Assembly: GCA_036260375.1 (NCBI GenBank)
Contig: DASZZZ010000036.1
Coordinates: 1 to 30,994 of the forward strand
DNA: 30,994 nucleotides
From: DASZZZ01 sp036260375
GTDB lineage: Bacteria > Actinomycetota > CADDZG01 > WHSQ01
Direction: 5' to 3'
Part shown: in pieces, positions 16,174 to 23,917 of the stretch
How positions within the stretch are numbered: position 1 is the first letter of the stretch
How the letters are laid out: each line of letters begins with the position of its first letter
Made by a program: the position numbers and the translations under genes
Notes under the pieces: model-generated
Databases searched by the model: none
What the model was told of the DNA's origin: nothing
Seen by the model: the letters and a program-made list of their open reading frames with translations, nothing else

Positions 16174-18771
16174 ATGAAAGCAGACTTCAGCCGTGCGACG
16201 TTCAGGCGCGAACGGCACTTCAGCAGCGTGCGCGCGCAACAGGGCCGCGTGCAGCTCGACGCCGACCTCAACGAGCAGGCCGACATCACGCAGTACCGCG
16301 ACGAGACGACCGCGCGCGACGTCGTCGGGCCGTGTGGCGCGCCTATGCACGACGCCGGCTTCGAGATCACGGCGGCGGGCGGCGGGATCTCGGTCGGCCC
16401 CGGGCGGATGTACGTCGACGGCATCCTGTGCGAGAGCGAGGACGCGGTGCCGTTCGACGAGCAGCCCGACCTGCCCGGCGCGGCGCTGCCGGACGACGCC
16501 GGCCGCTACCTCTTCTATCTCGACGTGTGGCAGCGGCACGTGACCGCGCTCGAGGAACCGGACCTGCGCGAGGTCGCGCTCGGCGGTCCCGACACCGCGA
16601 CGCGCACGCGCACGGTGTGGCAGGTGCGCGCCGAGGAGGTCGGCGGCACCGCGACGTGCGACGACTTCGCGGGGTGGGCGCCGTCCGACAGCGCGAGCAC
16701 CGGGCGCCTGCGGGCGCGCGCGACCCCCGCCCCGGAGGTCGACGACGAGTGCCTCGTCCCGCCGGGGGCCGGCTTCCGCCGCCTCGAGAACCAGCTCTAC
16801 CGGATCGAGGTCCACGACGACAGCGACGCCGACGACGGTCCGACGTTCAAGTGGTCGCGCGACAACGGAAGCGTCGCCGCGACGCTCGAGTCCATCACCG
16901 GCATGGACCTCGGCGTGTCCGACCTCGGTCCCGACTCGGCGCGTGGGCTGTCGAGCGCGCGCTGGGTCGAGCTGTCCGACGACGAGCGCGCGCTGCGGGG
17001 CGAGACCGGCGTGCTCGTCGAGGTCGCGCCGCAGGCGGGCGCGCTGACGGTGCAGGACTGGGACGGCGACGCGCAGACGTTCGACGACTTCGGCCCGCAC
17101 CCCGTCGTGCGCCGGTGGGACTCCGACGGCGCCCTCGCGCTCGACGTCGACGGCTGGATCGAGCTGGAGGACGGCGTCGAGGTCCAGTTCGCCGCGGGGG
17201 AGTACCGCACCGGCGACTTCTGGCTCGTGCCCGCGCGCAGCCTCACCGGAGCGGTGCAGTGGCCGCGCGACGCGGACGGCCCCGTGTTCGAGACGCGCCA
17301 CGGCGTCGCTCATCACTTCTGCGCGCTCGCGCTGTTCGACCTCGCGTCCGACGGGACGTGGGCGCCGGCGGGCGACTGCCGCGCCCTGTTCCCGCCGCTC
17401 ACCGAGCTGCGCAGCCTCTTCTACGTCGGTGGCGACGGGCAGGACGCGCTGCCCGACGTCGACGATCCGACCACCCTGGTGGAGCTCGACGCGCCGCTGC
17501 GCGTGGGCGTGTCCAACGGCACCGCCCCCGTCGCCGGCGCGCGCGTGCGGTGGCGCGTCACCGCCGGCAACGGCCGGCTCGCGGGCGCGGACGCCGACGT
17601 GGAGGTCGCGACGGACGACGGCGGCGTGTCGGAGTGCGCGTGGGAGGTCGACTCGGCGACCGCGGTGCAGACCGTCGAGGCGACGCTGCTCGACGCCGGC
17701 GGCGACGCCGTCCACGTCCCGATCGAGTTCACCGCCACGCTCGACGCGGCGCAGACGGTCGCGTACGACCCCGGGGACTGCGACGGTCTCGCCGGCGCGT
17801 TCACGGTCCAGGCCGCCCTCGACCGCGTCGCGCGCACGGCGCGCCTGTACTACGCGGGCGGCGACGGCCAGGAGGCGCGCCCGGGGCAGGCCGTCGCGCC
17901 GCTGCGGGTCGTGGTCGCGTCGGACTGCGGGCCGGTCGAGGGCGCGACCGTCGTCTTCAAGGTCACCGCGGGCGGCGGCTCCGTCGGCGGGGGCGGGGCG
18001 AGCGCCAACAGGACCACCGGCGCCAACGGCGTCGCGTCGTGCCCGTGGCAGCTCGGCGGCGCGCACCGCCAGGAGGTCGTCGCCACGCTGTCGAACGCCC
18101 CCGGGGCGACGATCGGCGCGCCGCAGGCGGTCACGTTCGTCGCCAACGCGAGCGTCGCGACGGAGGTCGCCTTCGACCCGAAGAACTGCGCCGCGGCGGG
18201 CGGGGCGACGACGGTCCAGGGCGCGCTCGACGCGTTGTGCAAGTCGATGGCGCGCGAGCGCGGCATCCGGATCGAGGGCATCTTCGTTGCCGGCGAGGAG
18301 CTGGTCGTGGACGCCGACCTCGCGGCATCGCAGCTCGCCAAGGCCCAGGGGATCGCGATCCACTGTGACGCCGACGTCCTGCGCGAGTCGGTTCAGGGCA
18401 AGCCCGTGGTGATCCTCACCGTCGACATCCCGTGGCCGGGGCGGGCCAAGCCCGGCACCCAGCTCGGGACGTGGCCGCTCGTGCTCGCCGGCGACGTCGA
18501 CGCCGACGGCTCCGTCATCACGTGGATCCCGACCGCCAGCACGCACCAGTGGCTCGAGTCCGGGGCGCCCGGGGAGTGGACGGAGGCCGGCTTCGACCGC
18601 CTGCTCGCACACCTGAGGATCTTGGGCAACTTCGTCGTCGACGTCGACGGCGAGGTCGTGCTCGACGGCGAGCTGTTCGCCGCGAAGGGCGAGCGGGGGG
18701 CCGGGTTCCCGACGGGCGACGGCATTCGCGGCGGCGACTTCGAGATGTGGTTCCACCTCGTCCTCCGCTAG
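16174..18771 (+). CDS. DUF6519 eCIS protein with two Ig-like repeats (fibre-like)
   Basis: ATG 16174 follows a good ribosome-binding site (ggggagagg, about 16161-16169) and gives 865 aa. The N-terminal part (about 1-410) matches the DUF6519 type seen at the end of many eCIS operons: FSRATFRRERHFSSVRAQQG, VQLDADLNEQADI, GPGRMYVDGILCE, RYLFYLDVWQRHVTALE, and FKWSRDNGSVAATLESI. Residues about 416-690 contain two Ig-like repeats, each opening with a YxGGDGQ motif and containing RWRVTAGNG or VFKVTAGGG. The last ~175 residues form a separate domain ending GGDFEMWFHLVLR. A surface or fibre role at the baseplate edge is inferred from gene order and repeats. It is the last large gene of the eCIS block. 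Confidence 0.85.
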   Translation: MKADFSRATFRRERHFSSVRAQQGRVQLDADLNEQADITQYRDETTARDVVGPCGAPMHDAGFEITAAGGGISVGPGRMYVDGILCESEDAVPFDEQPDLPGAALPDDAGRYLFYLDVWQRHVTALEEPDLREVALGGPDTATRTRTVWQVRAEEVGGTATCDDFAGWAPSDSASTGRLRARATPAPEVDDECLVPPGAGFRRLENQLYRIEVHDDSDADDGPTFKWSRDNGSVAATLESITGMDLGVSDLGPDSARGLSSARWVELSDDERALRGETGVLVEVAPQAGALTVQDWDGDAQTFDDFGPHPVVRRWDSDGALALDVDGWIELEDGVEVQFAAGEYRTGDFWLVPARSLTGAVQWPRDADGPVFETRHGVAHHFCALALFDLASDGTWAPAGDCRALFPPLTELRSLFYVGGDGQDALPDVDDPTTLVELDAPLRVGVSNGTAPVAGARVRWRVTAGNGRLAGADADVEVATDDGGVSECAWEVDSATAVQTVEATLLDAGGDAVHVPIEFTATLDAAQTVAYDPGDCDGLAGAFTVQAALDRVARTARLYYAGGDGQEARPGQAVAPLRVVVASDCGPVEGATVVFKVTAGGGSVGGGGASANRTTGANGVASCPWQLGGAHRQEVVATLSNAPGATIGAPQAVTFVANASVATEVAFDPKNCAAAGGATTVQGALDALCKSMARERGIRIEGIFVAGEELVVDADLAASQLAKAQGIAIHCDADVLRESVQGKPVVILTVDIPWPGRAKPGTQLGTWPLVLAGDVDADGSVITWIPTASTHQWLESGAPGEWTEAGFDRLLAHLRILGNFVVDVDGEVVLDGELFAAKGERGAGFPTGDGIRGGDFEMWFHLVLR
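17419..17826 (+). repeat. Ig-like repeat 1 in the DUF6519 protein
   Basis: The unit opens FYVGGDGQDALP, then LRVGVSNGTAPVAGARV, RWRVTAGNGRLAG, and ends VAYDPGDC followed by FTVQAALDRV. It is similar in order to the unit starting at 17848 and resembles bacterial Ig-like (Big_1-type) folds. Confidence 0.7.
17848..18237 (+). repeat. Ig-like repeat 2 in the DUF6519 protein
   Basis: Second unit: YYAGGDGQEARPG, LRVVVASDCGPVEGATV, VFKVTAGGGSVGG, ending VAFDPKNC followed by TTVQGALDAL. The offset from repeat 1 is 429 bases at the opening motif and 411 at the closing motif. Confidence 0.7.
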
Positions 18772-18801
18772 GGGGCGAGGACGACGCGGCGATGACGCGC
18801 C

Positions 18802-18821
18802 GGTGACGGCCACCCGTCACC
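18802..18821. promoter_or_regulatory. Perfect 8-bp inverted repeat after the eCIS operon
   Basis: GGTGACGG and CCGTCACC are separated by CCAC. It lies 30 bases after the DUF6519 stop and 10 bases before the next ATG. There is no T run after it, so it may be an operator or a weak terminator. Confidence 0.45.
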
Positions 18822-18831
18822 ATGGACGATC

Positions 18832-19038
18832 ATGACCACACCGGCGCGTGCCAGGGCGGGAGTGCTCGTGGTGCGTGCGTGGTTGGAGTCCGACGGCGAG
18901 CTGAGGGCGCGCATCACCTACTCGACCGACGTCGAGGACGAGGACGTCGTCAAGGCGAGCGCGGCGTCGGAGGACGACGTCGTGCGCGCCGTGCGTACGT
19001 GGCTCGACGCGCTCGTCGCGCGCGCCCGCCGCCCCTGA
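18832..19038 (+). CDS. Small unrecognised protein downstream of the eCIS genes
   Basis: This 68-aa ORF starts at ATG 18832, only 10 bases after an inverted repeat and without a clear ribosome-binding site. The sequence LRARITYSTDVEDEDVVKAS, followed by DDVVRAVRTWLDALVARA, suggests two strands and an amphipathic helix. Similar small proteins with LRARIT and a WLDA helix occur in eCIS-bearing actinobacteria, as far as I recall. No function can be named. It ends three bases before the stop of the convergent DUF892 gene. An overlapping ORF in another frame (18822-19223) runs into that gene and looks like a shadow. Confidence 0.5.
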   Translation: MTTPARARAGVLVVRAWLESDGELRARITYSTDVEDEDVVKASAASEDDVVRAVRTWLDALVARARRP

Positions 19039-19041
19039 CCC

Positions 19042-19539
19042 CTACGTCGTCGCGGACGCCAGCGTCTGGTCCGCGACGCGGTCCCAGCTCGCGGCGACGG
19101 CGTCGGCCATGGCGCGCTCCTCGGCGAGGTTGGTGCGGGCGACCTCCGCCGTCTCGGCGTCGCCGGCGCGCTCGGCGATGCGAATCAGGAGCTCGTACGC
19201 GGCGATCTCGAGATGCTCGCTGACGTACGCGTCGCGCGCGTTGCGACCCGGCTTGTCGGGGCGCACCTGGTCGGTCACGCCCTTGGCGATCGAGCCGAGG
19301 ACCGCGCCGGTCTCCTTGACCTTGTCCGGCGTCGCGCCGAGCGCGCCCAGGCGGCCCTCGAGGCGCCCGCGCTGCGCCCGCGTCTCGGCGACGTGGCGCT
19401 CGATCGCGGCGCGCAGCTCGCCGTCCGCGGTCGTCTTTTGCAGCGACTGCAGCATCATGAGCGTGTTCGTCTCCATCGCGTGCGCCTCGCGCACGAATTG
19501 AACGAGCTTCTCCTTGACGCCGTGGTCGTGATGGCTCAT
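19042..19539 (-). CDS. Ferritin-like DUF892 (YciE/YciF-type) protein
   Basis: Read on the minus strand from ATG at 19539, with GGAGG five bases upstream, giving 165 aa. It is almost wholly alpha-helical, as expected of the YciE/YciF ferritin-like family, with Glu/His positions spaced along four helices: VQFVREAHAMETNTLMML, RHVAETRAQRGRLEGRL, YVSEHLEIAAYELLIRIAER and NLAEERAMADAV. These residues could bind a di-iron site. Related proteins are induced under general stress. The SigB/SigF-like promoter upstream (19611-19636) agrees with that. A longer minus-strand ORF starting far upstream (20145) is a composition artefact, because it would overlap psuG. Confidence 0.85.
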   Translation of the reverse strand: MSHHDHGVKEKLVQFVREAHAMETNTLMMLQSLQKTTADGELRAAIERHVAETRAQRGRLEGRLGALGATPDKVKETGAVLGSIAKGVTDQVRPDKPGRNARDAYVSEHLEIAAYELLIRIAERAGDAETAEVARTNLAEERAMADAVAASWDRVADQTLASATT

Positions 19540-19610
19540 GGGGCCTCCGATGGTCTCGAAGCGGTGACGAGGGAGAGGGGCGCCGCGATTCGACACCCCG
19601 CGTCGACGCC

Positions 19611-19636
19611 GTACCCGCGCCGGGGCGCGGGCAAAC
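19611..19636 (-). promoter_or_regulatory. SigB/SigF-like promoter for the DUF892 gene
   Basis: On the minus strand there is GTTT, 16 bases, GGGTAC, very close to the GTTT-N(about 14-16)-GGGTAT/C consensus of general-stress sigma factors. It lies about 70 bases before the start codon. The spacer contains the palindrome CCCGCGCC-CC-GGCGCGGG, whose right arm takes in the GGG of the -10 element. Confidence 0.6.
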
Positions 19637-19656
19637 GGGCCGACGGCGTGCGTTGC

Positions 19657-19662
19657 TATCGT
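19657..19662 (+). promoter_or_regulatory. Possible -10 element of a leaderless psuG promoter
   Basis: TATCGT lies eight bases before the GTG start of psuG, and no ribosome-binding site is present. This fits a leaderless transcript of the kind common in actinobacteria. No convincing -35 was found at 17 bases upstream. Confidence 0.4.
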
Positions 19663-19669
19663 CGGCCGC

Positions 19670-20572
19670 GTGAGCATCGTCGTCGCGCCCGAGGTCGCCG
19701 GCGCGCTGGCGCGCGGCGCGCCGGTCGTCGCGCTCGAGTCCGCGATCGTCACGCACGGCCTTCCGCGTCCCGACAACCTCGCCGTCGCGCGCGACGTCGA
19801 GGCGGCCGTGCGCGCCGGCGGCGCGGTCCCAGCGACGATCGCCGTGCTCGACGGCGCCGTGCGCGTCGGGGTCGCCGACGCCGAGCTCGAGTGCCTCGCG
19901 CGCGGCGACGAGGCGCGCAAGCTCGGCGCGCGCGACCTCGGTACGGCGGTCGCGTCGGGTGCGACCGGGGGCACGACCGTGTCCGCGACCGCGACGATCG
20001 CGGCGCGCGCCGGCGTCGACGTCTTCGCGACCGGCGGGCTCGGCGGCGTCCACGTCGGAGCGCGCGATACGTGGGACGTGTCCGCCGACGTGCTCGCGCT
20101 GCGCGACGCGCCCGTGGTCGTCGTGTGCAGCGGCGTGAAGTCCATCCTCGACGTCCCTGCGACGGTCGAGCTGCTCGAGTCGTCGTCCGTGGCGGTGGCT
20201 GCCTATCGCAGCGACACGCTGCCCGGGTTCTACGTCGCCGACACCGGCGTCCCGGCGCCGTGGCGCCTCGACGACGCCGGCGCCGTAGCGGCCGCGCACC
20301 GCGCCGCGCGCGCGCTCGGCGCGCGCGGCGCGCTCGTGGTCGCCAACCCGCCCGATCCGGCGACCGCGCTCGAGCGCGCCGAGCACGACGCCCTCGTGGC
20401 CGAGGCGCTCGACGACGCGCGCGCGCGCGGTGTGTCGGAGCGCGACGTGACGCCGCACCTGCTGTCGTACCTCGCGCGCCACAGCGGGGGCCGGACGCTG
20501 ACCGCCAACCGCGACCTCGTGGTACGCAACGCACGCCTCGCGGCCGACGTCGCGGTCGCGCTAGCGCGGTGA
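19670..20572 (+). CDS. psuG: Pseudouridine-5'-phosphate glycosidase
   Basis: PsuG splits pseudouridine 5'-phosphate into uracil and ribose 5-phosphate. The 300-aa product has normal length and carries the family signature: VVALESAIVTHGLPRP with the active-site Glu (E22), EARKLGARDLG with the Schiff-base Lys candidate (K84), GATGGTTVSAT, ATGGLGGVHVGARDTWDVSAD with D136, CSGVKSILD (K157), and the C-terminal LTANRDLVVRNARLAADVAV. Start GTG 19670 is chosen because IVVAPEV begins the family match right after it. The stop overlaps the next start as GTGA, coupling it to the kinase that would feed it substrate. Function is assigned with good confidence from motifs. Confidence 0.93.
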   Translation: MSIVVAPEVAGALARGAPVVALESAIVTHGLPRPDNLAVARDVEAAVRAGGAVPATIAVLDGAVRVGVADAELECLARGDEARKLGARDLGTAVASGATGGTTVSATATIAARAGVDVFATGGLGGVHVGARDTWDVSADVLALRDAPVVVVCSGVKSILDVPATVELLESSSVAVAAYRSDTLPGFYVADTGVPAPWRLDDAGAVAAAHRAARALGARGALVVANPPDPATALERAEHDALVAEALDDARARGVSERDVTPHLLSYLARHSGGRTLTANRDLVVRNARLAADVAVALAR

Positions 20573-21483
20573 CAGACGCGCCGGCGATCCTCGTCGTCGG
20601 CGACCTCGTCGCGGACGTCCGCATCGCGCCGACGGAGCCGCCCGCGCCGGGCGAGGAGGTCGCGGGCGACGTGACCCTGCACGGCGGTGGCTCCGCCGCG
20701 AACCAGGCGGCGTGGCTGGCGTCGCTCGGCGCGCGCGTGCGCTTCGCGGGACGCGTCGGCGACGACGCGCTCGGCGCGCTGTTGACCGACGAGCTCGTCG
20801 CGGCCGGCGTCGACGCGCGCGTGGCGCGCGACGCGACGCGGCCGACGGGCATCGTAGCGGCCCTCATCGGCGACGGGGGGGAGCGCGCCCTGGTGACGGG
20901 ACGCGCCGCCAACGTGCGCCTCGCGCCGTCCGACGTGCCGGCCGCGCTGTGGGACGACGCAGCGGTGCTCGTCCTCACCGGCTACTGCTTCACGCATCCC
21001 GACGTCGCCGCGACCGGACGCGCGCTCGTGGACGAGGCGCGCCGGCGCGCGCTGCCGTTCGTGGTCGACCCCGCGAGCGCGCGCCTGTTCTCGGTCCACC
21101 CCGGGGCGCGCGCGTTCCTCGAGTGGACGTCGGGCGCGGCGTGGTGCCTGCCGAGCGCGGCCGAGGCGCGCGCTCTCACCGGCGCGTCGTCCGCCGAGGA
21201 CGCGGCCCGCGCGCTGCTGTCCTCGTACGAGGGCGTCGCGGTCACCGACGGCGCGCGCGGCTGTGTCGTCGCGACGCGCGCCGCGTCGCGAGCCGAGCGC
21301 GTCGCGGTCCCCGCCGTCGTCGACGCACTCGACACGACCGGCGCCGGCGACGCGTTCGCGGCTGGCTTCGTGCACGCGTGGACGACCGGCGCGGGCCCGC
21401 GCGACGCGGCGCGCGCGGGCCACGCCGCCGCCGCGCGCGCCCTGGCGGTTCCGGGCGCCCGGCCCCCGGGCCCGCGCCCGTAG
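20569..21483 (+). CDS. psuK: PfkB-family sugar kinase, probably pseudouridine kinase
   Basis: The gene starts at GTG 20569 and gives 304 aa. PfkB signatures are clear: GGGSAANQAAWLASLG with GRVGDDALG near residues 39-69, and the anion-hole/catalytic motif DTTGAGDAFAAGF with catalytic D261. The PfkB family covers many sugar and nucleoside kinases. The pseudouridine assignment rests on coupling to psuG, since PsuK makes the 5'-phosphate that PsuG cleaves. A ribokinase-like or other nucleoside kinase is possible. The last residues are Pro/Gly-rich and encoded by a GC-rich inverted repeat, and I cannot tell whether it also acts as a terminator. Confidence 0.82.
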   Translation: MTDAPAILVVGDLVADVRIAPTEPPAPGEEVAGDVTLHGGGSAANQAAWLASLGARVRFAGRVGDDALGALLTDELVAAGVDARVARDATRPTGIVAALIGDGGERALVTGRAANVRLAPSDVPAALWDDAAVLVLTGYCFTHPDVAATGRALVDEARRRALPFVVDPASARLFSVHPGARAFLEWTSGAAWCLPSAAEARALTGASSAEDAARALLSSYEGVAVTDGARGCVVATRAASRAERVAVPAVVDALDTTGAGDAFAAGFVHAWTTGAGPRDAARAGHAAAARALAVPGARPPGPRP

Positions 21484-21502
21484 CTTGGTCGGCTGGTGAG
21501 CG

Positions 21503-21508
21503 TATGCT
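21503..21508 (+). promoter_or_regulatory. Possible -10 element upstream of the protease gene
   Basis: TATGCT stands 57 bases before the GTG start. The only T-rich match for a -35 (TAGCTT, 21481-21486, spacing 16) is weak. A GC palindrome lies in the leader (about 21525-21538). Confidence 0.3.
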
Positions 21509-21565
21509 GCCCGGCGACCGAGGTCCCGCGCGCGCGGGGCGGAGCTCGAGGAGTAGGGGGATCGC

Positions 21566-23152
21566 GTGAGGAACCGAGTAGCCCGGGCCGTCGTGGCCGT
21601 GGCGCTCGCCGCGGGGGCCGTCGTGGCCGTCCCGGGCGCGGGCGCGCAGGCGTCGGGGGCAACCGAGACGTACATAGTGCTGTACAGGGCGGAGAACGTG
21701 CCGGCCGACGCGCGCGCCACGGTCGAGCGCGCCGGCGGGACGTTCGTCTACGCCTACGACCAGATCGGCGTCGTGATCGCACGTTCGGACAGCGCGACGT
21801 TCCGCAGCCAGCTGCTGCGGGACAACCGCGTCGAGGGCGCCGCGGCGACGACGAACTTCGGCGTCCAGGTCGACGGCGGCGCGACGGACGCGGAGGGCCC
21901 GCCCCAGGGCGACCTGCCCAACGCGCCGGCCACCGACGCCGACACGTTCTCGCCGTTGCAGTGGGACATGCGTCAGATCCACGCGCCCGAGGCGCACGCG
22001 ATCACGGGCGGCAGCCCCGCGGTCGTCGTGGGCAACATCGACACGGGCCTCGACAAGGACCATCCGGACCTCGTCCAGAACATCGACTTCTCCAACAGCG
22101 CGTCGTGCGAGAGCGGTGCGCCCGACCAGGACCCGGCGGCGTGGGACGACCGGCACGGTCACGGCACGCACACCGGAGGGACGATCGCGGCCGGCTCGAA
22201 CGGGTTCGGCATCGTCGGCACGGCCCCCAACGTGAAGCTCGCCGGCATCAAGGCGTCGACCGACGAGGGCTTCTTTTTCCCCGAGATGGTCGTGTGCGCG
22301 TTCATGTGGGCCGGCACCCGTCACCTCGACGTGACCAACAACAGCTACTTCGCCGACCCGTTCCTGTTCAACTGCCACAACGACCCGGTGCAGCAGGCGA
22401 TCTGGAAGGCGGAGTCGCGCGCCATTCGCTACGCGCAGACCCAGGGCGTGACGGTCGTCGCGTCGGCCGGCAACAACAGCGACGACCTGTCGCACCCGGC
22501 GCTCGACGTCACCAGCCCCGACTTCCCGCCGGGCTCGGAGATCGAGCGCGAGGTGACCAACGCGTGCGTCGTGATCCCGGTCGAGGTGCCGGGGGTCATC
22601 GGCGTCAGCGCCAACGGCAACACGCAGCAGAACGACGACAACCCCGACGAGCCGGACTACCTCAAGTCGTTCTACTCGAACTACGGCGTGTCGGCCGTCG
22701 AGGTCACGGCCCCGGGCGGTGACTCGATCTTCGGCGTTACGCCGGAGTCGCCGAACGGGCGCGTGCTGTCGACGTGGCCGCACGAGATCTTCTGCCGCCC
22801 GGACCGGCGCCTGGAGGACGCGTCGCCGCTGGGACCGTCGGCGTACTGCTACGCGCAGGGCACGTCGATGGCCGGTCCGCACGTCGCGGGCGTCGCGGCG
22901 CTGATCGTCAGCGTCTACGGCGACCTCGAGAACCCGCAGAACGGCAAGATGCGGCCGGGCGCGGTGTCGGCGTTCATCACTCAGACGGCCGACCCGCAGC
23001 CGTGCCCGACGACGCTGCCGCCGGGCTACGAGGCCTTCACGCAGGTCAGCGGCGAGCCGCAGGAGTGCGATGGCGGTCCGGGCCACAACTCGTGGTACGG
23101 CACCGGGCGCGTCGACGCGCTGCGCGCCATCACGCACACGTCGCAGAACTGA
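21566..23152 (+). CDS. Secreted subtilisin-like serine protease (S8) with I9 propeptide
   Basis: GTG 21566 is preceded by aggggg and gives 528 aa. A Sec-type signal peptide is clear (positive MRNRVAR, then a hydrophobic Ala/Val run, cleavage near residue 29, AQA). Residues about 34-95 are an inhibitor I9-like propeptide. The catalytic triad is D159 (NIDTGLD), H199 (HGHGTH) and S434 (GTSMAGPH), with the oxyanion Asn N303 (SAGNNSDD). Several Cys residues (180, 244, 270, 334, 410, 428 and more) could make disulphides in the secreted enzyme. The protease is not obviously linked to its neighbours. It is followed by a strong terminator, so it is likely its own unit. Confidence 0.93.
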   Translation: MRNRVARAVVAVALAAGAVVAVPGAGAQASGATETYIVLYRAENVPADARATVERAGGTFVYAYDQIGVVIARSDSATFRSQLLRDNRVEGAAATTNFGVQVDGGATDAEGPPQGDLPNAPATDADTFSPLQWDMRQIHAPEAHAITGGSPAVVVGNIDTGLDKDHPDLVQNIDFSNSASCESGAPDQDPAAWDDRHGHGTHTGGTIAAGSNGFGIVGTAPNVKLAGIKASTDEGFFFPEMVVCAFMWAGTRHLDVTNNSYFADPFLFNCHNDPVQQAIWKAESRAIRYAQTQGVTVVASAGNNSDDLSHPALDVTSPDFPPGSEIEREVTNACVVIPVEVPGVIGVSANGNTQQNDDNPDEPDYLKSFYSNYGVSAVEVTAPGGDSIFGVTPESPNGRVLSTWPHEIFCRPDRRLEDASPLGPSAYCYAQGTSMAGPHVAGVAALIVSVYGDLENPQNGKMRPGAVSAFITQTADPQPCPTTLPPGYEAFTQVSGEPQECDGGPGHNSWYGTGRVDALRAITHTSQN

Positions 23153-23170
23153 CGCAACCGGCGTAGAGAA

Positions 23171-23199
23171 GGGGCCCCGCCGACGTCCGGCGGGGCCCC
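23171..23199 (+). terminator. Strong hairpin terminator after the protease gene
   Basis: A 12-bp perfect stem (GGGGCCCCGCCG / CGGCGGGGCCCC) with the loop ACGTC lies 18 bases after the stop, followed by CTTCG rather than a long T tract. The shape is typical of terminators in GC-rich actinobacteria. Confidence 0.85.
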
Positions 23200-23245
23200 C
23201 TTCGCGTCTCATCGGGCTCTCAGCTTCGTGCGGCACACTGACGGC

Positions 23246-23917
23246 GTGAAGATCCTCGTCGTCGACGACGAGCCCGCGCTGCGCGACGCGCTCGGCCGCG
23301 CCCTGCGGATCGAGGGCTACGACGTCGCGTTCGCGCGCGACGGCGCCGAGGCGCTCGACGCGCTGACGCGCCACACGCCCGACGCGGTCGTCCTCGACGT
23401 CCTCATGCCGCACGTCGACGGCCTCGACGCGTGCCGGCGCATGCGCCGCGGCGGCGACCACACGCCGGTGCTCATGCTCACCGCGCGCGACGCCGTGTCG
23501 GACCGCGTCGAGGGCCTCGACGCGGGCGCCGACGACTACCTCGTCAAGCCGTTCGCGCTCGAGGAGCTGCTCGCGCGTCTGCGCGCGCTGCTGCGCCGCG
23601 CCGCCCCGGGCGCGCCCGCGGTCCTGCGCTTCGCCGACCTCGTCCTCGACACGTCGACCTACGAGGCGCGCCGCGGCGAGCGGGCGATCGAGCTGACGCG
23701 CACGGAGCTCCAGCTGCTCGAGGCGTTCATGACCAACCCGCGCCGCGTCCTCACGCGCTCGGTGATATTCGAGCGCGTGTGGGGCTACGACTTCGGGCCG
23801 ACGTCGAACTCGCTCGAGGTCTACGTCGGCTACCTGCGGCGCAAGACCGAGGCCGGCGGCGAGCCGCGGCTGATCCACACCGTGCGCGGGGTCGGTTACG
23901 TGCTGAGGGAGCCGTGA
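23246..23917 (+). CDS. OmpR-family response regulator
   Basis: This is a two-domain response regulator of 223 aa from GTG 23246. A GTG at 23228 would add six residues, but MKILVVDDEP is the usual start. The receiver domain has acidic D7 and D8, the phospho-acceptor D51 (VVLDVLMPHVDG), T79 in LTARD, and K101 (LVKPFALEELLAR). The C-terminal winged helix (about 125-223) shows ELTRTELQLLEAFM, VLTRSVIFERVWGYDF, LEVYVGYLRRKTE and IHTVRGVGYVLRE. It resembles MprA-type regulators of actinobacteria. The gene overlaps the kinase by GTGA. The target genes are unknown; nothing nearby shows an obvious repeat binding site. Confidence 0.92.
   Translation: MKILVVDDEPALRDALGRALRIEGYDVAFARDGAEALDALTRHTPDAVVLDVLMPHVDGLDACRRMRRGGDHTPVLMLTARDAVSDRVEGLDAGADDYLVKPFALEELLARLRALLRRAAPGAPAVLRFADLVLDTSTYEARRGERAIELTRTELQLLEAFMTNPRRVLTRSVIFERVWGYDFGPTSNSLEVYVGYLRRKTEAGGEPRLIHTVRGVGYVLREP

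Noticed and set aside
21453..21479. GC inverted repeat (GGGCGC...GCGCCC) at the end of psuK as a terminator
   Set aside because: It lies inside the coding sequence, has no T tract, and such repeats are expected at this GC content.
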